A stretch of 64,000 nt of DNA from Kaustia mangrovi (GTDB lineage Bacteria; Pseudomonadota; Alphaproteobacteria; Rhizobiales; Im1). Location of the stretch: contig NZ_CP058214.1 in NCBI RefSeq assembly GCF_015482775.1, positions 4,516,501 to 4,580,500 of the forward strand, in the 5' to 3' direction. Numbering within the stretch: position 1 is the first letter of the stretch; each line of letters opens with the position of its first letter. A program made the translations under genes and the position numbers. The notes under the pieces were generated by a model. The model worked only from the letters and a program-made list of their open reading frames with translations, made no database searches and was not told the origin of the DNA. Of this stretch, positions 1 to 9,471 are shown in pieces.

Positions 1-454
1 GGGAGTCGCTCGCCATCCTCGAATATCTCAACGACATCTTTCCGGAGAAGCGCCTGTGGCCGGACTTCATCGGTACGCGGGCCGTGGCCCGGGCCGTCTG
101 CCACGAGATGCATGCGGGCTTCATGGCACTGCGCGCCGAATGCCCATGAACATGCGCCGGCCGAAGGCGCGGCTGGACGTGTCGGAGGCCGTCCGGGCGG
201 ATGTCGCGCGGATCGAGGCGATCTGGCGGAACTGCCGGGCGCACCATGGCGATACCGGGCCGTTCCTGTTCGGCGATTTCTCCATCGCCGACGCCATGTA
301 CGCGCCCGTGGTCAACCGGTTCGACGTCTACGACCTCGAAGTCGGCGAGGAGGCCCGCGCCTATATGGAAACGATCAAGGCCCTGCCGGCCTACGCCGAA
401 TGGGCCGCCGCCGGGGCGGAGGAACCCTGGGTGATCGAGGCCGACGAGGTGTGA
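1..454 (+). pseudogene. Glutathione S-transferase (YfcF-like), 5'-truncated and frameshifted
   Basis: C-terminal part of a GST whose start lies before the window. From base 3 the frame reads ESLAILEYLNDIFPEKRLW and continues to a stop at 147-149. The next frame carries on from ATG 146 with PMNMRRP and the all-helical C-terminal domain (FGDFSIADAMYAPVVNRF) to a stop at 452-454. The join falls on a CCC run at 143-145, and adding one C restores a continuous ECPMNMRRP, a string typical of this GST group. Glutathione conjugation or peroxidase activity is a family inference. The break is probably a sequence error, because both sides remain well conserved. Confidence 0.8.
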
Positions 455-617
455 TGGCTTTCCGTCGTCTCGTCATTGCCGGGCGTGATCGGGCACTCCA
501 TCGGACGCCGGTCACAGATGGAACGGCCTCATGGATGCCCGGGACAAGCCCGGGCATGACGATGGGGGGAGAGCGTACCGGAAGACTGGCAGCCCTATGC
601 CCGGGGAGGCGAGGCGC
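455..617. repeat. Intergenic region with palindromic extragenic element
   Basis: Short spacer before mccB. It contains a GCCCGGGacaaGCCCGGGC inverted repeat (about 538-556) followed by ATGACGATG. This is the same flavour of extragenic palindrome with an ATGACG tail found at 5223-5250 and 26240-26280. Function is not evident. Confidence 0.5.
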
Positions 618-2225
618 ATGAGCATCATTTCCTCCAAGGTTTCTGCGAGCTCCGCGGAGTTCACCGTCAACGCCGAGGCGATGGCGGCGGTTAGGGCGGA
701 TCTTGCGGAGAAGCGCGAGACGGTGGCGCGGGGCGGCTCGGAGCGGGCCCGCAAGCGCCATCTCGACCGCGGGAAGCTCCTGCCGCGCGACCGGGTCATG
801 CGGCTCATCGATCCCGGATCGCCGTTCCTGGAGCTCTCGCCCATGGCGGCGTGGGACATGTATGGCGGCGACATTCACGGCGCCGGCCTCATCACCGGAA
901 TCGGCCGGGTGGAGGGGCGCGAATGCGTGATCGTCTGCAACGATGCGACCATCAAGGGCGGCACCTATTATCCGCTGACCGTGAAGAAGCACCTGCGCGC
1001 CCAGGAGATCGCGCGCGAAAACCGGCTGCCCTGCATCTATCTGGTTGATTCCGGCGGCGCCAACCTGCCGAACCAGACGGAGGTCTTCCCCGACCGGGAG
1101 CATTTCGGGCGCATCTTCTACAATCAGGCGACGCTGTCGGCCGAAGGCATCCCTCAGATCGCCTGCGTCATGGGTTCGTGCACGGCGGGCGGTGCCTATG
1201 TGCCGGCCATGTCCGACGAGACCGTGATCGTGCGCCGGCAGGGCACGATCTTCCTCGGCGGTCCCCCGCTCGTGAAGGCCGCGACGGGGGAGGTGGTGAC
1301 GGCGGAGGAGCTCGGCGGCGCGGATGTCCATGCCCGCCAGTCCGGAGTTGCCGATCACTATGCCGCCGACGACACGCACGCCCTCTCCATCGTCCGCCGC
1401 ATCGTCGCCGGCCTCAACCGGCGCAAGACGGTGGACATCCCGCTCAAGCGACCGCGCGAGCCGCACTATCCCGCCTCCGATCTCGACGGCATCGTGCCGG
1501 CGACGCTTGCGACCCAATACGATGCGCGCGAGGTGATCGCCCGCCTTGTCGACGCCTCGGAGTTCGACGAGTGGAAGGCGCTTTACGGCACGACCCTCGT
1601 CACGGGCTTTGCCCATCTGTGGGGCATGCCGGTGGGGATCATCGCCAATAACGGCATCCTGTATTCCGACTCCGCCCTGAAGGGCGCCCATTTCATCGAG
1701 CTGTGCTGCCAGCGCCGCATCCCTCTGGTCTTCCTGCAGAACATCTCCGGCTTCATGGTCGGCCAGCGCTACGAGGCGGGCGGCATCGCCAAGGACGGCG
1801 CGAAGCTCGTCACGGCGGTGGCGTCGGCCCAGGTGCCCAAGGTCACCGTCATCGTCGGCGGCTCCTTCGGGGCGGGCAATTACGGCATGTGCGGGCGCGC
1901 CTATTCCCCGCGCTTCCTGTTCATGTGGCCCAATGCGCGCATCTCCGTCATGGGCGGCGAGCAGGCCGCTTCCGTGCTTGCCCAGGTCAGGCGCGACAAT
2001 CTGGAGGCCGACGGCGCGGGCTGGTCGGAGGTCGAGGAGGAGGAATTCAAGCAGCCCATCCGCGACCAGTATGAGCGCGAGGGCCACCCCTATTACGCGA
2101 CCGCCAGGCTGTGGGACGACGGCGTGATCATGCCGTCGGAGACACGGATGACGCTCGCGCTCGCGCTGTCCGCCGCGCTCAACGCGCCGATTGGCGAGAC
2201 GCGCTTCGGCGTGTTTCGTATGTGA
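618..2225 (+). CDS. mccB: Acyl-CoA carboxylase carboxyltransferase (beta) subunit, methylcrotonyl-CoA carboxylase type
   Basis: 535-residue carboxyltransferase that moves CO2 from carboxybiotin to an acyl-CoA, most likely 3-methylcrotonyl-CoA in leucine breakdown. The block [16 protein letters not shown], then [15 protein letters not shown] and [15 protein letters not shown], is characteristic of the MCC/geranyl-CoA group rather than propionyl-CoA carboxylases. A second oxyanion-hole glycine segment lies near [19 protein letters not shown] 618 was chosen over upstream codons because a GGGGAGGCG Shine-Dalgarno-like stretch precedes it and the protein then starts at the usual length. The biotin subunit and the isovaleryl-CoA dehydrogenase that normally neighbour it are not seen. 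A geranyl-CoA carboxylase subunit is the main alternative. Confidence 0.88.
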   Translation: MSIISSKVSASSAEFTVNAEAMAAVRADLAEKRETVARGGSERARKRHLDRGKLLPRDRVMRLIDPGSPFLELSPMAAWDMYGGDIHGAGLITGIGRVEGRECVIVCNDATIKGGTYYPLTVKKHLRAQEIARENRLPCIYLVDSGGANLPNQTEVFPDREHFGRIFYNQATLSAEGIPQIACVMGSCTAGGAYVPAMSDETVIVRRQGTIFLGGPPLVKAATGEVVTAEELGGADVHARQSGVADHYAADDTHALSIVRRIVAGLNRRKTVDIPLKRPREPHYPASDLDGIVPATLATQYDAREVIARLVDASEFDEWKALYGTTLVTGFAHLWGMPVGIIANNGILYSDSALKGAHFIELCCQRRIPLVFLQNISGFMVGQRYEAGGIAKDGAKLVTAVASAQVPKVTVIVGGSFGAGNYGMCGRAYSPRFLFMWPNARISVMGGEQAASVLAQVRRDNLEADGAGWSEVEEEEFKQPIRDQYEREGHPYYATARLWDDGVIMPSETRMTLALALSAALNAPIGETRFGVFRM

Positions 2226-3158
2226 CCGGCGCGGGGTCGGGCACCAGCCGGCGATAGACCGGCTTCAGGAGCATCGGCAGGAAATAGATCGGGAACTGGG
2301 TGGAGACGAAGAACAGCCACGTCTCGTGCGGCACCTGCCCGCCCAGCGCTCCGATCACGATGGCGATGTTGCGCGCGCCGTTCGAGAAGCCGAAGGTCGC
2401 GGCATGCCGCCTGCCGAAACGCCAGAACAGGGCGAGCGTCAGCGCGTTGGCGACAAGGCTTAAGCCGAAGGCGAGCGCCATCAGCGACATCATATGGAGC
2501 GGATCGGCGAGCAATTCCGCCGTGATGCCGTCCATGAGGCCGATGGCGAAAATGACCAGCGTGATGATGTTGAGGCCGTCCATGGTGCCGAGATGGCGCG
2601 CGCGGCGCTCCGGCCCCAGAAGCCGGCGGCCGAGCCAGCCAGCGAGCGCCGCCCCGCGATCAGCGCGATCAGGCGGATTGCAAGCTCGAAACCGGAGATC
2701 GCGATGGCGTCGCCGGCCACGATCTCGGTGAAGATGGGCGTCGTGAGCGGATAGAGCGCGACGCCCGCGATCAGGAAGCCCAGGCTGACCGCGCCGTCGA
2801 GCCCGACGAGCATGCTGAGCGCGGGTGAGGACGACAGCGGTGCGGCCGACGTCCAGAAGATGAGGGCGAGCAGCAGTCCGGGATCGGGTGTCCAGAAGGC
2901 AAGGCTCGCGATCAGGAGGAGGGGCAGGGCGACCATCGCCCAGCCCTGCGCGGCCAGCAGCAGCCAGGGCCTGCGCAGCTGCGCCCAGACCGCGGAGATG
3001 TCGACCCGCATCATGACGATGGTGAGCATGACGAAGATGCACGGTGCCACGGCCGGCCGGAAGGCGGTGGCGAGATCGGGCCACGCCAGACCGATCAGAA
3101 GACCGCCGATGAGGATCTTCGTGCCATGTCGGGCGAGCGCCTCGAGAAATCCCACCAC
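2179..3158 (-). pseudogene. BASS-family (bile acid:sodium symporter-like) transporter, frameshifted
   Basis: Inner-membrane transporter read from GTG 3158. The N-terminal two-thirds runs in one frame with hydrophobic helices such as ILIGGLLIGLAWPDL and the helix-breaking SAAPLSSSPALSML region. The C-terminal part continues in another frame with MDGLNIITLVIFAIGLMDG and NGARNIAIVIGALGG, a typical BASS crossover motif. The switch is at a CCCC run at 2652-2655 (GGGG on the coding strand). One extra G joins LIAG directly to AALAGWLGRRLLG. The gene converges on and overlaps the mccB 3' end by 47 bp. Substrate is unknown. The frameshift is more likely a base-calling or assembly error than a true lesion. 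Confidence 0.7.
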
Positions 3159-3198
3159 GGCGGGTCCTCATTCGTCAGGGGGCATATGGTCAGGTCGG

Positions 3199-4494
3199 TC
3201 ACATATGCGAGGGCAGGACGGTTGCGATACCGGGAAACAGATATAGCACGATTACGGCGAGCACCATGATGGCGAACATCGGCGCGGCGGCCCGGGCGAT
3301 GAAATCCATCTCGCGCCCGGTCATGCCCTGCAGCACGAACAGGTTGAAGCCGATGGGCGGGGTGATCTGGGCGATCTCGACCACGATCATCAGGAACACG
3401 CCGAACCAGATCATGTCGAAGCCCGCCTGCCGGATGATCGGCTCGACGACCGCCATGGTCAGAACGATGGCGGAGATGCCGTCGAGGAAGCAGCCGAGCA
3501 CGATGTAGAACAGGGTGAGCGCGGCGATGAGCATGGCGGGCGAGAGCTGGAGGTCGGCAATCCACGTGGCGAGCGCGCGCGGGATACCGGTGAAGCCCAT
3601 TGCGAGCGTCAGGAAAGAGGAGCCGGCGAGGATGAAGGCGATCATGGAGGAGGTCCGCGTCGCCCCGAGGAGAGACTCCCGGAACGACGCCCATGTGAGC
3701 TCGCCCTGCAGGGCCGACAGGACGAGGGCGCCGGCAACGCCCAGGACGGCGGCCTCCGTGGCCGTCGCGATTCCGGTATAGATCGCGCCCATCACCGCGA
3801 GGATGAGGGCGAGGACGGGCAGGAGCTGGCCGAGCGCGCGCACCCTCTCGCCCCAGCCATAGCGTTCCGCCGCGAAGTCGTCGCTCTGGCGCGTGGCGAG
3901 CGACCAGCCCATCACATAGGCCATGAACATCGCCGCCAGCATGAGGCCGGGCAGGATGCCGGCGATGAACAGCTTGGCGATCGATTCGTTGACCGCCACG
4001 CCATAGATGATGAGCGTGATGGAGGGCGGAATGAGTAGCCCGAGCGTACCGGCGCCGGCCAGCGTGCCGACGATCATGCGCTCGGGGTAGCGGCGCCGGC
4101 GCAGCTCCGGGATCGACATCTTGCCGACGGTGGCCACCGTCGCCGCCGACGATCCGGAGATCGCGGCGAAGATCGCCGAGCCCGCGATATTGACGTGGAG
4201 CAGCCCGCCCGGCAGCCGGTTCATCCAAGGCTGGAGGCCGCGGAACAGGTTCTCCGACAGGCGCGTGCGGAACAAGATCTCGCCCATCCACACAAAGAGC
4301 GGCAGGGCGGCGAGCGTCCAGCTCGAGCTTGCCGACCAGATGGTGGTCGCCATGGCGTCGCCCACCGGCCGCGCGGTGAACAGCATCATGCCGATGGTCG
4401 CCACCCCGATGAGCGAAAGGGCGATCCACACGCCGGTCCCGAGGAAGAGAAACAGGACGGCGAGGAAGATCGCCGTGTAGCCGATCTCGATCAT
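3199..4494 (-). CDS. dctM: TRAP transporter large permease (DctM)
   Basis: 431-residue membrane protein forming the large channel subunit of a tripartite ATP-independent periplasmic transporter. About twelve hydrophobic helices are visible. The conserved blocks GSSAATVATVGKMSIPEL and GTLAGAGTLGLLIPPSI are typical of DctM, as is the C-terminal EIAQITPPIGFNLFVLQG segment. It starts 3 bp after the dctQ stop, so the two are translationally coupled in dctP-dctQ-dctM order on the minus strand. It imports a carboxylate-type solute using the Na+ gradient; the substrate cannot be read from sequence. Confidence 0.93.
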   Translation of the reverse strand: MIEIGYTAIFLAVLFLFLGTGVWIALSLIGVATIGMMLFTARPVGDAMATTIWSASSSWTLAALPLFVWMGEILFRTRLSENLFRGLQPWMNRLPGGLLHVNIAGSAIFAAISGSSAATVATVGKMSIPELRRRRYPERMIVGTLAGAGTLGLLIPPSITLIIYGVAVNESIAKLFIAGILPGLMLAAMFMAYVMGWSLATRQSDDFAAERYGWGERVRALGQLLPVLALILAVMGAIYTGIATATEAAVLGVAGALVLSALQGELTWASFRESLLGATRTSSMIAFILAGSSFLTLAMGFTGIPRALATWIADLQLSPAMLIAALTLFYIVLGCFLDGISAIVLTMAVVEPIIRQAGFDMIWFGVFLMIVVEIAQITPPIGFNLFVLQGMTGREMDFIARAAAPMFAIMVLAVIVLYLFPGIATVLPSHM

Positions 4495-4497
4495 GGG

Positions 4498-5034
4498 CTA
4501 CTCGCTCAGTGTCTGGCTGGACCCGGAGAAGGGCGCGTCGATGTCGCGGGTGAGAAGCGTCTTGATCAGCGCATGCACGGCGGCGAGCGCCATCACCGAG
4601 GCGCCTGCGGCAAGGGCCGATTGGGGGATCCACAAGGGAGTGGCGTCGGCGCCCTCGCTCTTGTCTCCGAACTGCCAGGAGATCTCGGTCATGCGCACCA
4701 GATACCAGGCGAGATAGACGGAGAAGACGCTGGCCACGCCGAGGCACCAGACCTCGACGGCGAAGCGCGCGCGCCCGGCGAGCCGGTTGCGCAGGAGCGC
4801 GACGCGGATATGGCCGCCCTCGCGGAAGGTATAGGCGAGCGCCAGGAAGGCCGACGCCGCCATCGCATAGCCGGAATAGGCGGTCAGCCCCGCAACATAG
4901 AGCCCGGCCATGCGGGTCAGGATGCTCAGGGCGACGCAGAGCGCCAGCAGCACGAGAAAGCCCGCCGCCACCGCGCCGGCGAACGTGTAGATCCGGTTGA
5001 GCGCCCGGTCCAGACCGGTCAGCAGATCGCGCAT
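4498..5034 (-). CDS. dctQ: TRAP transporter small permease (DctQ)
   Basis: 178 residues with four hydrophobic helices: AGAVAAGFLVLLALCVALSI, YSGYAMAASAFLALAYTF, the segment around AVEVWCLGVASVFSVYLAWY, and ALAAGASVMALAAVHAL. It has the DctQ hallmark REGGHIRVALLRNRL, with conserved G-x-H-I-R after helix 2. ATG 5034 gives the usual length; an in-frame ATG at 5061 would add nine residues. It lies between dctP and dctM, separated from dctP by a 357-bp spacer with stem-loops that may damp permease expression relative to the binding protein. Confidence 0.9.
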   Translation of the reverse strand: MRDLLTGLDRALNRIYTFAGAVAAGFLVLLALCVALSILTRMAGLYVAGLTAYSGYAMAASAFLALAYTFREGGHIRVALLRNRLAGRARFAVEVWCLGVASVFSVYLAWYLVRMTEISWQFGDKSEGADATPLWIPQSALAAGASVMALAAVHALIKTLLTRDIDAPFSGSSQTLSE

Positions 5035-5080
5035 GGCGACGGTTGTCCTTCTTCCGAACATGCCCGGAACTCCCTGGTCA

Positions 5081-5101
5081 TCCCGGCGCCTGTTGCCGGG
5101 A
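5081..5101. repeat. Extragenic stem-loop between dctP and dctQ
   Basis: Perfect inverted repeat TCCCGGC-N7-GCCGGGA in the 357-bp spacer between dctP and dctQ. It could act as an attenuator or as an mRNA end-stabilising structure for the more abundant dctP transcript. That role is an inference from its position in the operon. Confidence 0.55.
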
Positions 5102-5222
5102 TCCATTGGCGCCGCCGCTCATGCACAGGCCTGCCTTTGGTCCTCACCGGGCCCTTCTTCGTCATCCCCCGCGCAAGCAGGGATCGATGTCTTTGACGTT
5201 CATGTCTTTGATGTTGCGTTGG

Positions 5223-5242
5223 ATTCCCGCTTTCGCGGGAAT
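5223..5242. repeat. Extragenic palindrome ATTCCCGC-tttc-GCGGGAAT
   Basis: Perfect 8-bp arms with a 4-nt loop, followed by GACGAACGG. Elements of this form are common dispersed intergenic palindromes in alphaproteobacteria. It is the second stem-loop in the dctP-dctQ spacer; no coding sequence is apparent in the rest of 5035-5391. Confidence 0.6.
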
Positions 5243-5391
5243 GACGAACGGTAACCCTTGAGCGAACCGAAGCGCCACCAGGTCCCGGGAACAGGCCCCG
5301 GGACCACGCTTGAGGATCAGGCACCCGACCGGTGCCCATCATGGGCGACAGGTCAGCCATCGAGAGGAGGATGCAGGCGCTACGGCCTCCA

Positions 5392-6378
5392 TCACTCCAT
5401 GCCCTGATAGGCGTCGATGACGGCCTTGCCCTTGTCGCCGGCACGCTCGAGCCATTCGGCCATCATGGTCTGGCCGATCTCCTTGAAGTCAGCGGCGAGC
5501 TGCTCGCTCGGCGGGGCGACGGTCATGCCGTTCTCCGCGAGCTGCTCCTTGTACCAGTTGGCGAGCTCCTCGGCCTTCGCCCAGCCGCGCTCCTCCGCGG
5601 CGCCGGCCTTCTCCAGGACGACCGCCTGCATTTCCTCGTCGAGGCCGTTCCAGGCGTCCAGATTGACCAGGACCATGTTCTTCGGCAGCCAGGCCTGAAC
5701 GTCGTACCAGTATTTGACGTGCTCCCAGATCTTGCGGTCATAGCCCGTGGAGCCCGACGAGATCATGCTCTCCACGACGCCCGTGGCGAAGGCCTGCGAG
5801 ATTTCCGCGGCCTCGATCTTGGTCGGCACGGCACGCATGAGCTCCGCCAGCCGCGCGGTCGCGGCGTTGTAGGCGCGGAACTTCACGCCCTCCATGTCGG
5901 CGGCCTCGTCGACCTCCTTGTTCACATAGAGGCCCTGGGGCGGCCACGGCACGGCGTAGAGGAGCTTCAGGCCCTTGAGCTCCAGCACCTCCTCCAGGGC
6001 GGGCTTCGAGGCTTCGTAGAGCTTGCGGGCATCGTCGAAGCTCGTGGCGAGGAACGGGATCGAATCGATCTCGAAGATGGCGTCCTCGTTGCCGAGCGCG
6101 GAGATCAGCCGCTCGCCGATGGGTGCCTGGCCGGTGCGCACGGCACGGAAGATCTCGCCGCCCTTGAACAGCGAGCCGCCGGGGTGAGCCACGATCTCCA
6201 ACTCGCCGCCGGTCGCCTCGGTGACCTCCTCGGCGAATTGCGTGGCGTTCTCGGAATGATAGTTGGAGGCCGCATAGGCGAGCGGCATGTCCCAGGTTTC
6301 CGCCGCGGCCGGAGCGGCGGACACGGCCAGTCCCGCAGCCGCCAGCGCGCCGGCGAGCTGCACCTTAAAGCGAGTCAT
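5392..6378 (-). CDS. dctP: TRAP transporter substrate-binding protein (DctP family)
   Basis: 328-residue periplasmic solute receptor. The start at ATG 6378 follows GAGGGAGGGTCGATC, a strong ribosome site, and gives a clean Sec signal peptide (KVQLAGALAAAGLAVSAAPAAA, cut before ETWDMPLAY). The mature protein has the DctP-type GGELEIVAHPGGSLFKGGEI segment, the signature around NKEVDEAADMEGVKFRAYN, and the late ADFKEIGQTMMAEWLERAG helix. It delivers ligand to DctQM encoded downstream. The arginine that usually binds a carboxylate is probably the one in KFRAYN. The ligand itself is not predictable. Confidence 0.92.
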   Translation of the reverse strand: MTRFKVQLAGALAAAGLAVSAAPAAAETWDMPLAYAASNYHSENATQFAEEVTEATGGELEIVAHPGGSLFKGGEIFRAVRTGQAPIGERLISALGNEDAIFEIDSIPFLATSFDDARKLYEASKPALEEVLELKGLKLLYAVPWPPQGLYVNKEVDEAADMEGVKFRAYNAATARLAELMRAVPTKIEAAEISQAFATGVVESMISSGSTGYDRKIWEHVKYWYDVQAWLPKNMVLVNLDAWNGLDEEMQAVVLEKAGAAEERGWAKAEELANWYKEQLAENGMTVAPPSEQLAADFKEIGQTMMAEWLERAGDKGKAVIDAYQGME

Positions 6379-6543
6379 GATCGACCCTCCCTCTTGTTGA
6401 TCGCCCCGTGATTGTTCAAGCATGGGCCGAGCTTATCGGCCGTCCGCCCATGCGGCAAGCATGCCGGATCCGCCGCCGGAAGCCTTGTCCAGGCTCCAGG
6501 CGGCGGATCCGTCGGGGAGGGGAGGGATGTGGCGTGCGGGAGG

Positions 6544-7251
6544 CTACTGGGCGACGCGGATCGGCCGGCCGTTGGCGGTCCAGTGAATGCCGCATTCGCT
6601 CTTGTCGAGGCCGGACCAGCGGCCCGCGCGGGCATCCTCGTTGTCGGTGACAGGACGGGTGCAGGGCATGCAGCCGATGGAGCGATAGCCGACGGCGGTC
6701 AGCGGATGGCCGGGCAGGCCATGGTGCTCCATGTAGCCGGCGATATCCTCCGCGCTCCAGTCGGCGAGCGGGTTGGCCTTGAGCCGCCAATCCGCCGTCT
6801 CCAGCATGGGCAGCACCGCGCGCTCGCCGCCATGCATGCGCTTGCGCCCGGTGATCCATGCGGTGAAGCCGCGCAGCGCGCGCTCCAGCGGCACCACCTT
6901 GCGGAAGTGGCAGCAGGCGTCGGGCGCGCTCTGCCAGAGCGTCCCGTCCGGGTCGAGGGCGGGCGTCTCGTGCGCCTCCGGCCCGATGGAGCGGACGTCG
7001 GTGAGGCCGAGCCGGGCGATAAGCCGGTCGCGATAGAGGAGCGTCTCCGGGAACAGCTTGCCGGTATCGAGGAAGACCACCGGCGTCGCGCGGTCGATCT
7101 CGGAGATCATGTGGAGCAGCACCGCCGATTCCGCACCGAAGGAGGAGACGAGCGCGATGCGGCCCGGAAACACCTCCTGGATAAGCGGGGCGAGGAGGGC
7201 TGCGCCCGACAGCTCGCCATAGCGGCGGATCACGAGGTCGTAGCGGATCAT
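6544..7251 (-). CDS. cysH: Phosphoadenylyl/adenylyl-sulfate reductase (CysH, APS-type)
   Basis: 235 residues; reduces activated sulfate to sulfite. An adenine-nucleotide P-loop variant (SSFGAESAVLLHM) lies near the N-terminus. A CC pair in DACCHFRKV and a CxxC in SIGCMPCTRPV form the four-cysteine [4Fe-4S] set that marks the APS-reducing subtype used by most alphaproteobacteria. The catalytic cysteine is in KSECGIHW near the C-terminus. ATG 7251 overlaps the DUF934 stop by 4 bp (ATGA). It is the last gene of the sulfur operon running leftward from the ferredoxin gene. Confidence 0.94.
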   Translation of the reverse strand: MIRYDLVIRRYGELSGAALLAPLIQEVFPGRIALVSSFGAESAVLLHMISEIDRATPVVFLDTGKLFPETLLYRDRLIARLGLTDVRSIGPEAHETPALDPDGTLWQSAPDACCHFRKVVPLERALRGFTAWITGRKRMHGGERAVLPMLETADWRLKANPLADWSAEDIAGYMEHHGLPGHPLTAVGYRSIGCMPCTRPVTDNEDARAGRWSGLDKSECGIHWTANGRPIRVAQ

Positions 7252-7814
7252 GTGTTCGATCCTCCCGATGCGCAGGTGGACGGGGAGCGGTCGGCCGTCG
7301 CGGCGGCCAACCGGCTGGCGCGCGCGCCGAACACCTCCGCCGGCGCGTAACCGTGGCCGGGGACATAGCCCGACTGATAGGTCAGCGACATGGAGGTCGC
7401 CGCCGCGATCACCTCGTCGAGCTCGAAGCGGTCGTCGAGCGCGAAGGTTTCCACGCCACACTGACGCAGGAAGGCGACCTGATCGGGGACGATATGGCCG
7501 CGCGCGCGGATCTCGGCCTTGAAGCCGAGCTGCCGGCTGAGCTGATGGGCCTGGGAGAAGGCGCGCCCGTCGCTGAATTTCGGCAGCTCCAGCACGATCA
7601 GGTCGAGCCGGTCGAGATAGGGCGCAAGCGCCGCCGCCTCCAGATCGTTGGGCAGCACCACGCCGACCCGCCGTCCCTGGCGGACGAGGTCGTCGGCCTC
7701 GTGCTCGAGCCGGTCGAAGGAGACGAGGACGTCGCCCGTCTCCGGCACCGGCCCGTCCGCGTCGGCCTCGACCCAGCTGTCGGCGATGATCGCGCCATCC
7801 TTAACGAGCGGCAT
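7248..7814 (-). CDS. DUF934 family protein
   Basis: 188-residue protein of the DUF934 family, a group found next to cysI and cysH in proteobacteria and thought to assist sulfite reduction. Visible features are an N-terminal acidic segment, the central VLVSFDRLEHEADDLV and VVLPNDLEAAALAP blocks, and the family's FPKFSDGRAFSQ-like motif (here LPKFSDGRAFSQAHQL) followed by a conserved GHIVPDQVAFLRQCGV segment. The start overlaps the cysI 3' end by 14 bp. No catalytic residues can be assigned, so its role in sulfur assimilation rests on gene neighbourhood. Confidence 0.88.
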   Translation of the reverse strand: MPLVKDGAIIADSWVEADADGPVPETGDVLVSFDRLEHEADDLVRQGRRVGVVLPNDLEAAALAPYLDRLDLIVLELPKFSDGRAFSQAHQLSRQLGFKAEIRARGHIVPDQVAFLRQCGVETFALDDRFELDEVIAAATSMSLTYQSGYVPGHGYAPAEVFGARASRLAAATADRSPSTCASGGSNT

Positions 7815-9456
7815 AGAGTGCCTCCTTGAACGGGGCCGCGCCGAGGCGGGAATAGGTGTCGAGGAAGGTCTCGCCATCGGCGCGTTCGGCGAGATAGGTC
7901 CCGACGATGGTCTCCACGGCATCCGGCACCTCCTCTCCGGAGAAGCCGGGCCCGATGAGCGAACCGACCGCCGCGTCGTCGTCGCCGCGTCCGCCGAGCG
8001 TGATCTGGTAGAACTCCACGCCCTTCTTCTCCAGTCCGAGAATGCCGATATTGCCGATATGGTGGTGGCCGCAGGCATTGATGCAGCCGGAGATGTTGAT
8101 CCTGAGCGGACCGATATCGTGCTGCTGCCTGAGATCCGCGAACCGCCGGCTCAGGGCCTGCGCGACAGGGATCGAGCGCGCGGTGGCCAGCGCGCAATAG
8201 TCGAGGCCGGGGCAGGAGACGATGTCGGTCGCCAGGTCGAGATTGGCGGCCGCCAGCCCGTGCTCCGCCAATGCCTGCCAGAGCGCGTGGAGATCGGCCT
8301 TCCTGACATCGGGCAGGACGAGGTTCTGGCGGTGCGAGACACGGATCTCGCCGAAGCTGTAGGCCTCGGCGAGATCGGCGACGGCACGCATCTGGTCGGC
8401 CGTCGCGTCGCCCGGAATGCCGCCTTCCGGCTTCAGCGAGATATTGGCGATGGCATAGCCCTCGACCTTGTGATCGGCGACGTTGGAGCGCACCCACTGG
8501 GCGAAGGCCGGATCCTTCAGCCGCGCCTCCTCGAAGGAGGCCACGACCTTGGGCTGGCTCTCATAGGCGGGCGGTGCGAAATAGGCGGCGATACGCTCCA
8601 GCTCGGCGGCCTCCACCTCGATGGGGCTCTTGTCGAGGCGGACATATTCCTCCTCCACGCGGGCGCGGAACTCCTCGGCGCCGAGCTCGTGCACGAGGAT
8701 CTTCACGCGGGCCTTGTACTTGTTGTCGCGCCGGCCGGCGAGATTGTAGACGCGCATGATCGCTTCCAGATAGCGCAGGAGCTCGCGCTCGGGTAGCCAG
8801 TCGCGCACCGTCACCGCGATCATGGGCGTGCGGCCGAGGCCGCCGCCGACCATGACCTCCCAGCCGGGCTCGCCCTCGTCGTTCAGATGGAGCCGCAGGC
8901 CAATATCGTGCGCCTTGGTCGCCGCGCGGTCGTGTGGCGCGCCGGTCACCGCGATCTTGAACTTGCGCGGCAGGAACGAGAACTCCGGATGGAGCGAGGA
9001 CCATTGTCGGATGAGCTCGGCGACGGGCCTGGGATCGGCGATCTCGTCGGCGGCGACCCCGGCCCAGGCGTCGGTCGTGACGTTGCGGATGCAGTTGCCG
9101 GAGGTCTGGATGGCGTGCATCTCCACCTCCGCCAGCTCGTCCAGGATGTCCGGCACGTCCTTCAGGGCGGGCCAGTTGAACTGGATGTTCTGGCGCGTGG
9201 TGAAATGGCCGTAGCCCTTGTCGTAGACCTCCGCGATCCGGGCGAGCCGGCGCATCTGGTCGGCCGACAGCGTGCCGTAGGGCACCGCGACCCGCAGCAT
9301 ATAGGCATGGAGCTGGAGATAGAGGCCGTTCATCAGCCGGAAGGGCTTGAACTCCTCCTCCGTCAGCGCGCCGGAGAGCCGCCGCTCCACCTGGTCGCGG
9401 AACTGGGAGACGCGCTCCTTCACGAAGCGATGGTCGAACTCGTCATAGCGATACAT
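7801..9456 (-). CDS. cysI: Sulfite reductase hemoprotein (CysI; nitrite/sulfite reductase family)
   Basis: 551-residue siroheme protein reducing sulfite to sulfide. Two ferredoxin-like half-domains (YDKGYGHFTTRQNIQFNW; SFGEIRVSHRQNLVLPD) alternate with siroheme-binding domains. The [4Fe-4S]-siroheme cysteines are in CPGLDYCALA and CINACGHHH, the C-x5-C plus C-x3-C set. No CysJ flavoprotein gene is seen, and a [2Fe-2S] ferredoxin leads the operon, so the enzyme is probably ferredoxin-dependent (inference). Nitrite reductase is possible by homology, but the setting between cysG and cysH argues for sulfite. Confidence 0.94.
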   Translation of the reverse strand: MYRYDEFDHRFVKERVSQFRDQVERRLSGALTEEEFKPFRLMNGLYLQLHAYMLRVAVPYGTLSADQMRRLARIAEVYDKGYGHFTTRQNIQFNWPALKDVPDILDELAEVEMHAIQTSGNCIRNVTTDAWAGVAADEIADPRPVAELIRQWSSLHPEFSFLPRKFKIAVTGAPHDRAATKAHDIGLRLHLNDEGEPGWEVMVGGGLGRTPMIAVTVRDWLPERELLRYLEAIMRVYNLAGRRDNKYKARVKILVHELGAEEFRARVEEEYVRLDKSPIEVEAAELERIAAYFAPPAYESQPKVVASFEEARLKDPAFAQWVRSNVADHKVEGYAIANISLKPEGGIPGDATADQMRAVADLAEAYSFGEIRVSHRQNLVLPDVRKADLHALWQALAEHGLAAANLDLATDIVSCPGLDYCALATARSIPVAQALSRRFADLRQQHDIGPLRINISGCINACGHHHIGNIGILGLEKKGVEFYQITLGGRGDDDAAVGSLIGPGFSGEEVPDAVETIVGTYLAERADGETFLDTYSRLGAAPFKEALYAAR

Positions 9457-9471
9457 GGGATCGGTCCTCCA

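Noticed and set aside
375-2087. 570-codon open frame on the minus strand opposite mccB
   Set aside because: Antisense shadow of a strongly conserved carboxyltransferase; composition (Arg/His/Gly-rich) has no family features. GC-rich DNA gives long antisense frames.
3095-4747. 550-codon minus-strand frame overlapping dctM and dctQ
   Set aside because: Out-of-frame shadow of two clear TRAP genes; its sequence is Arg/His/Pro-rich low complexity.
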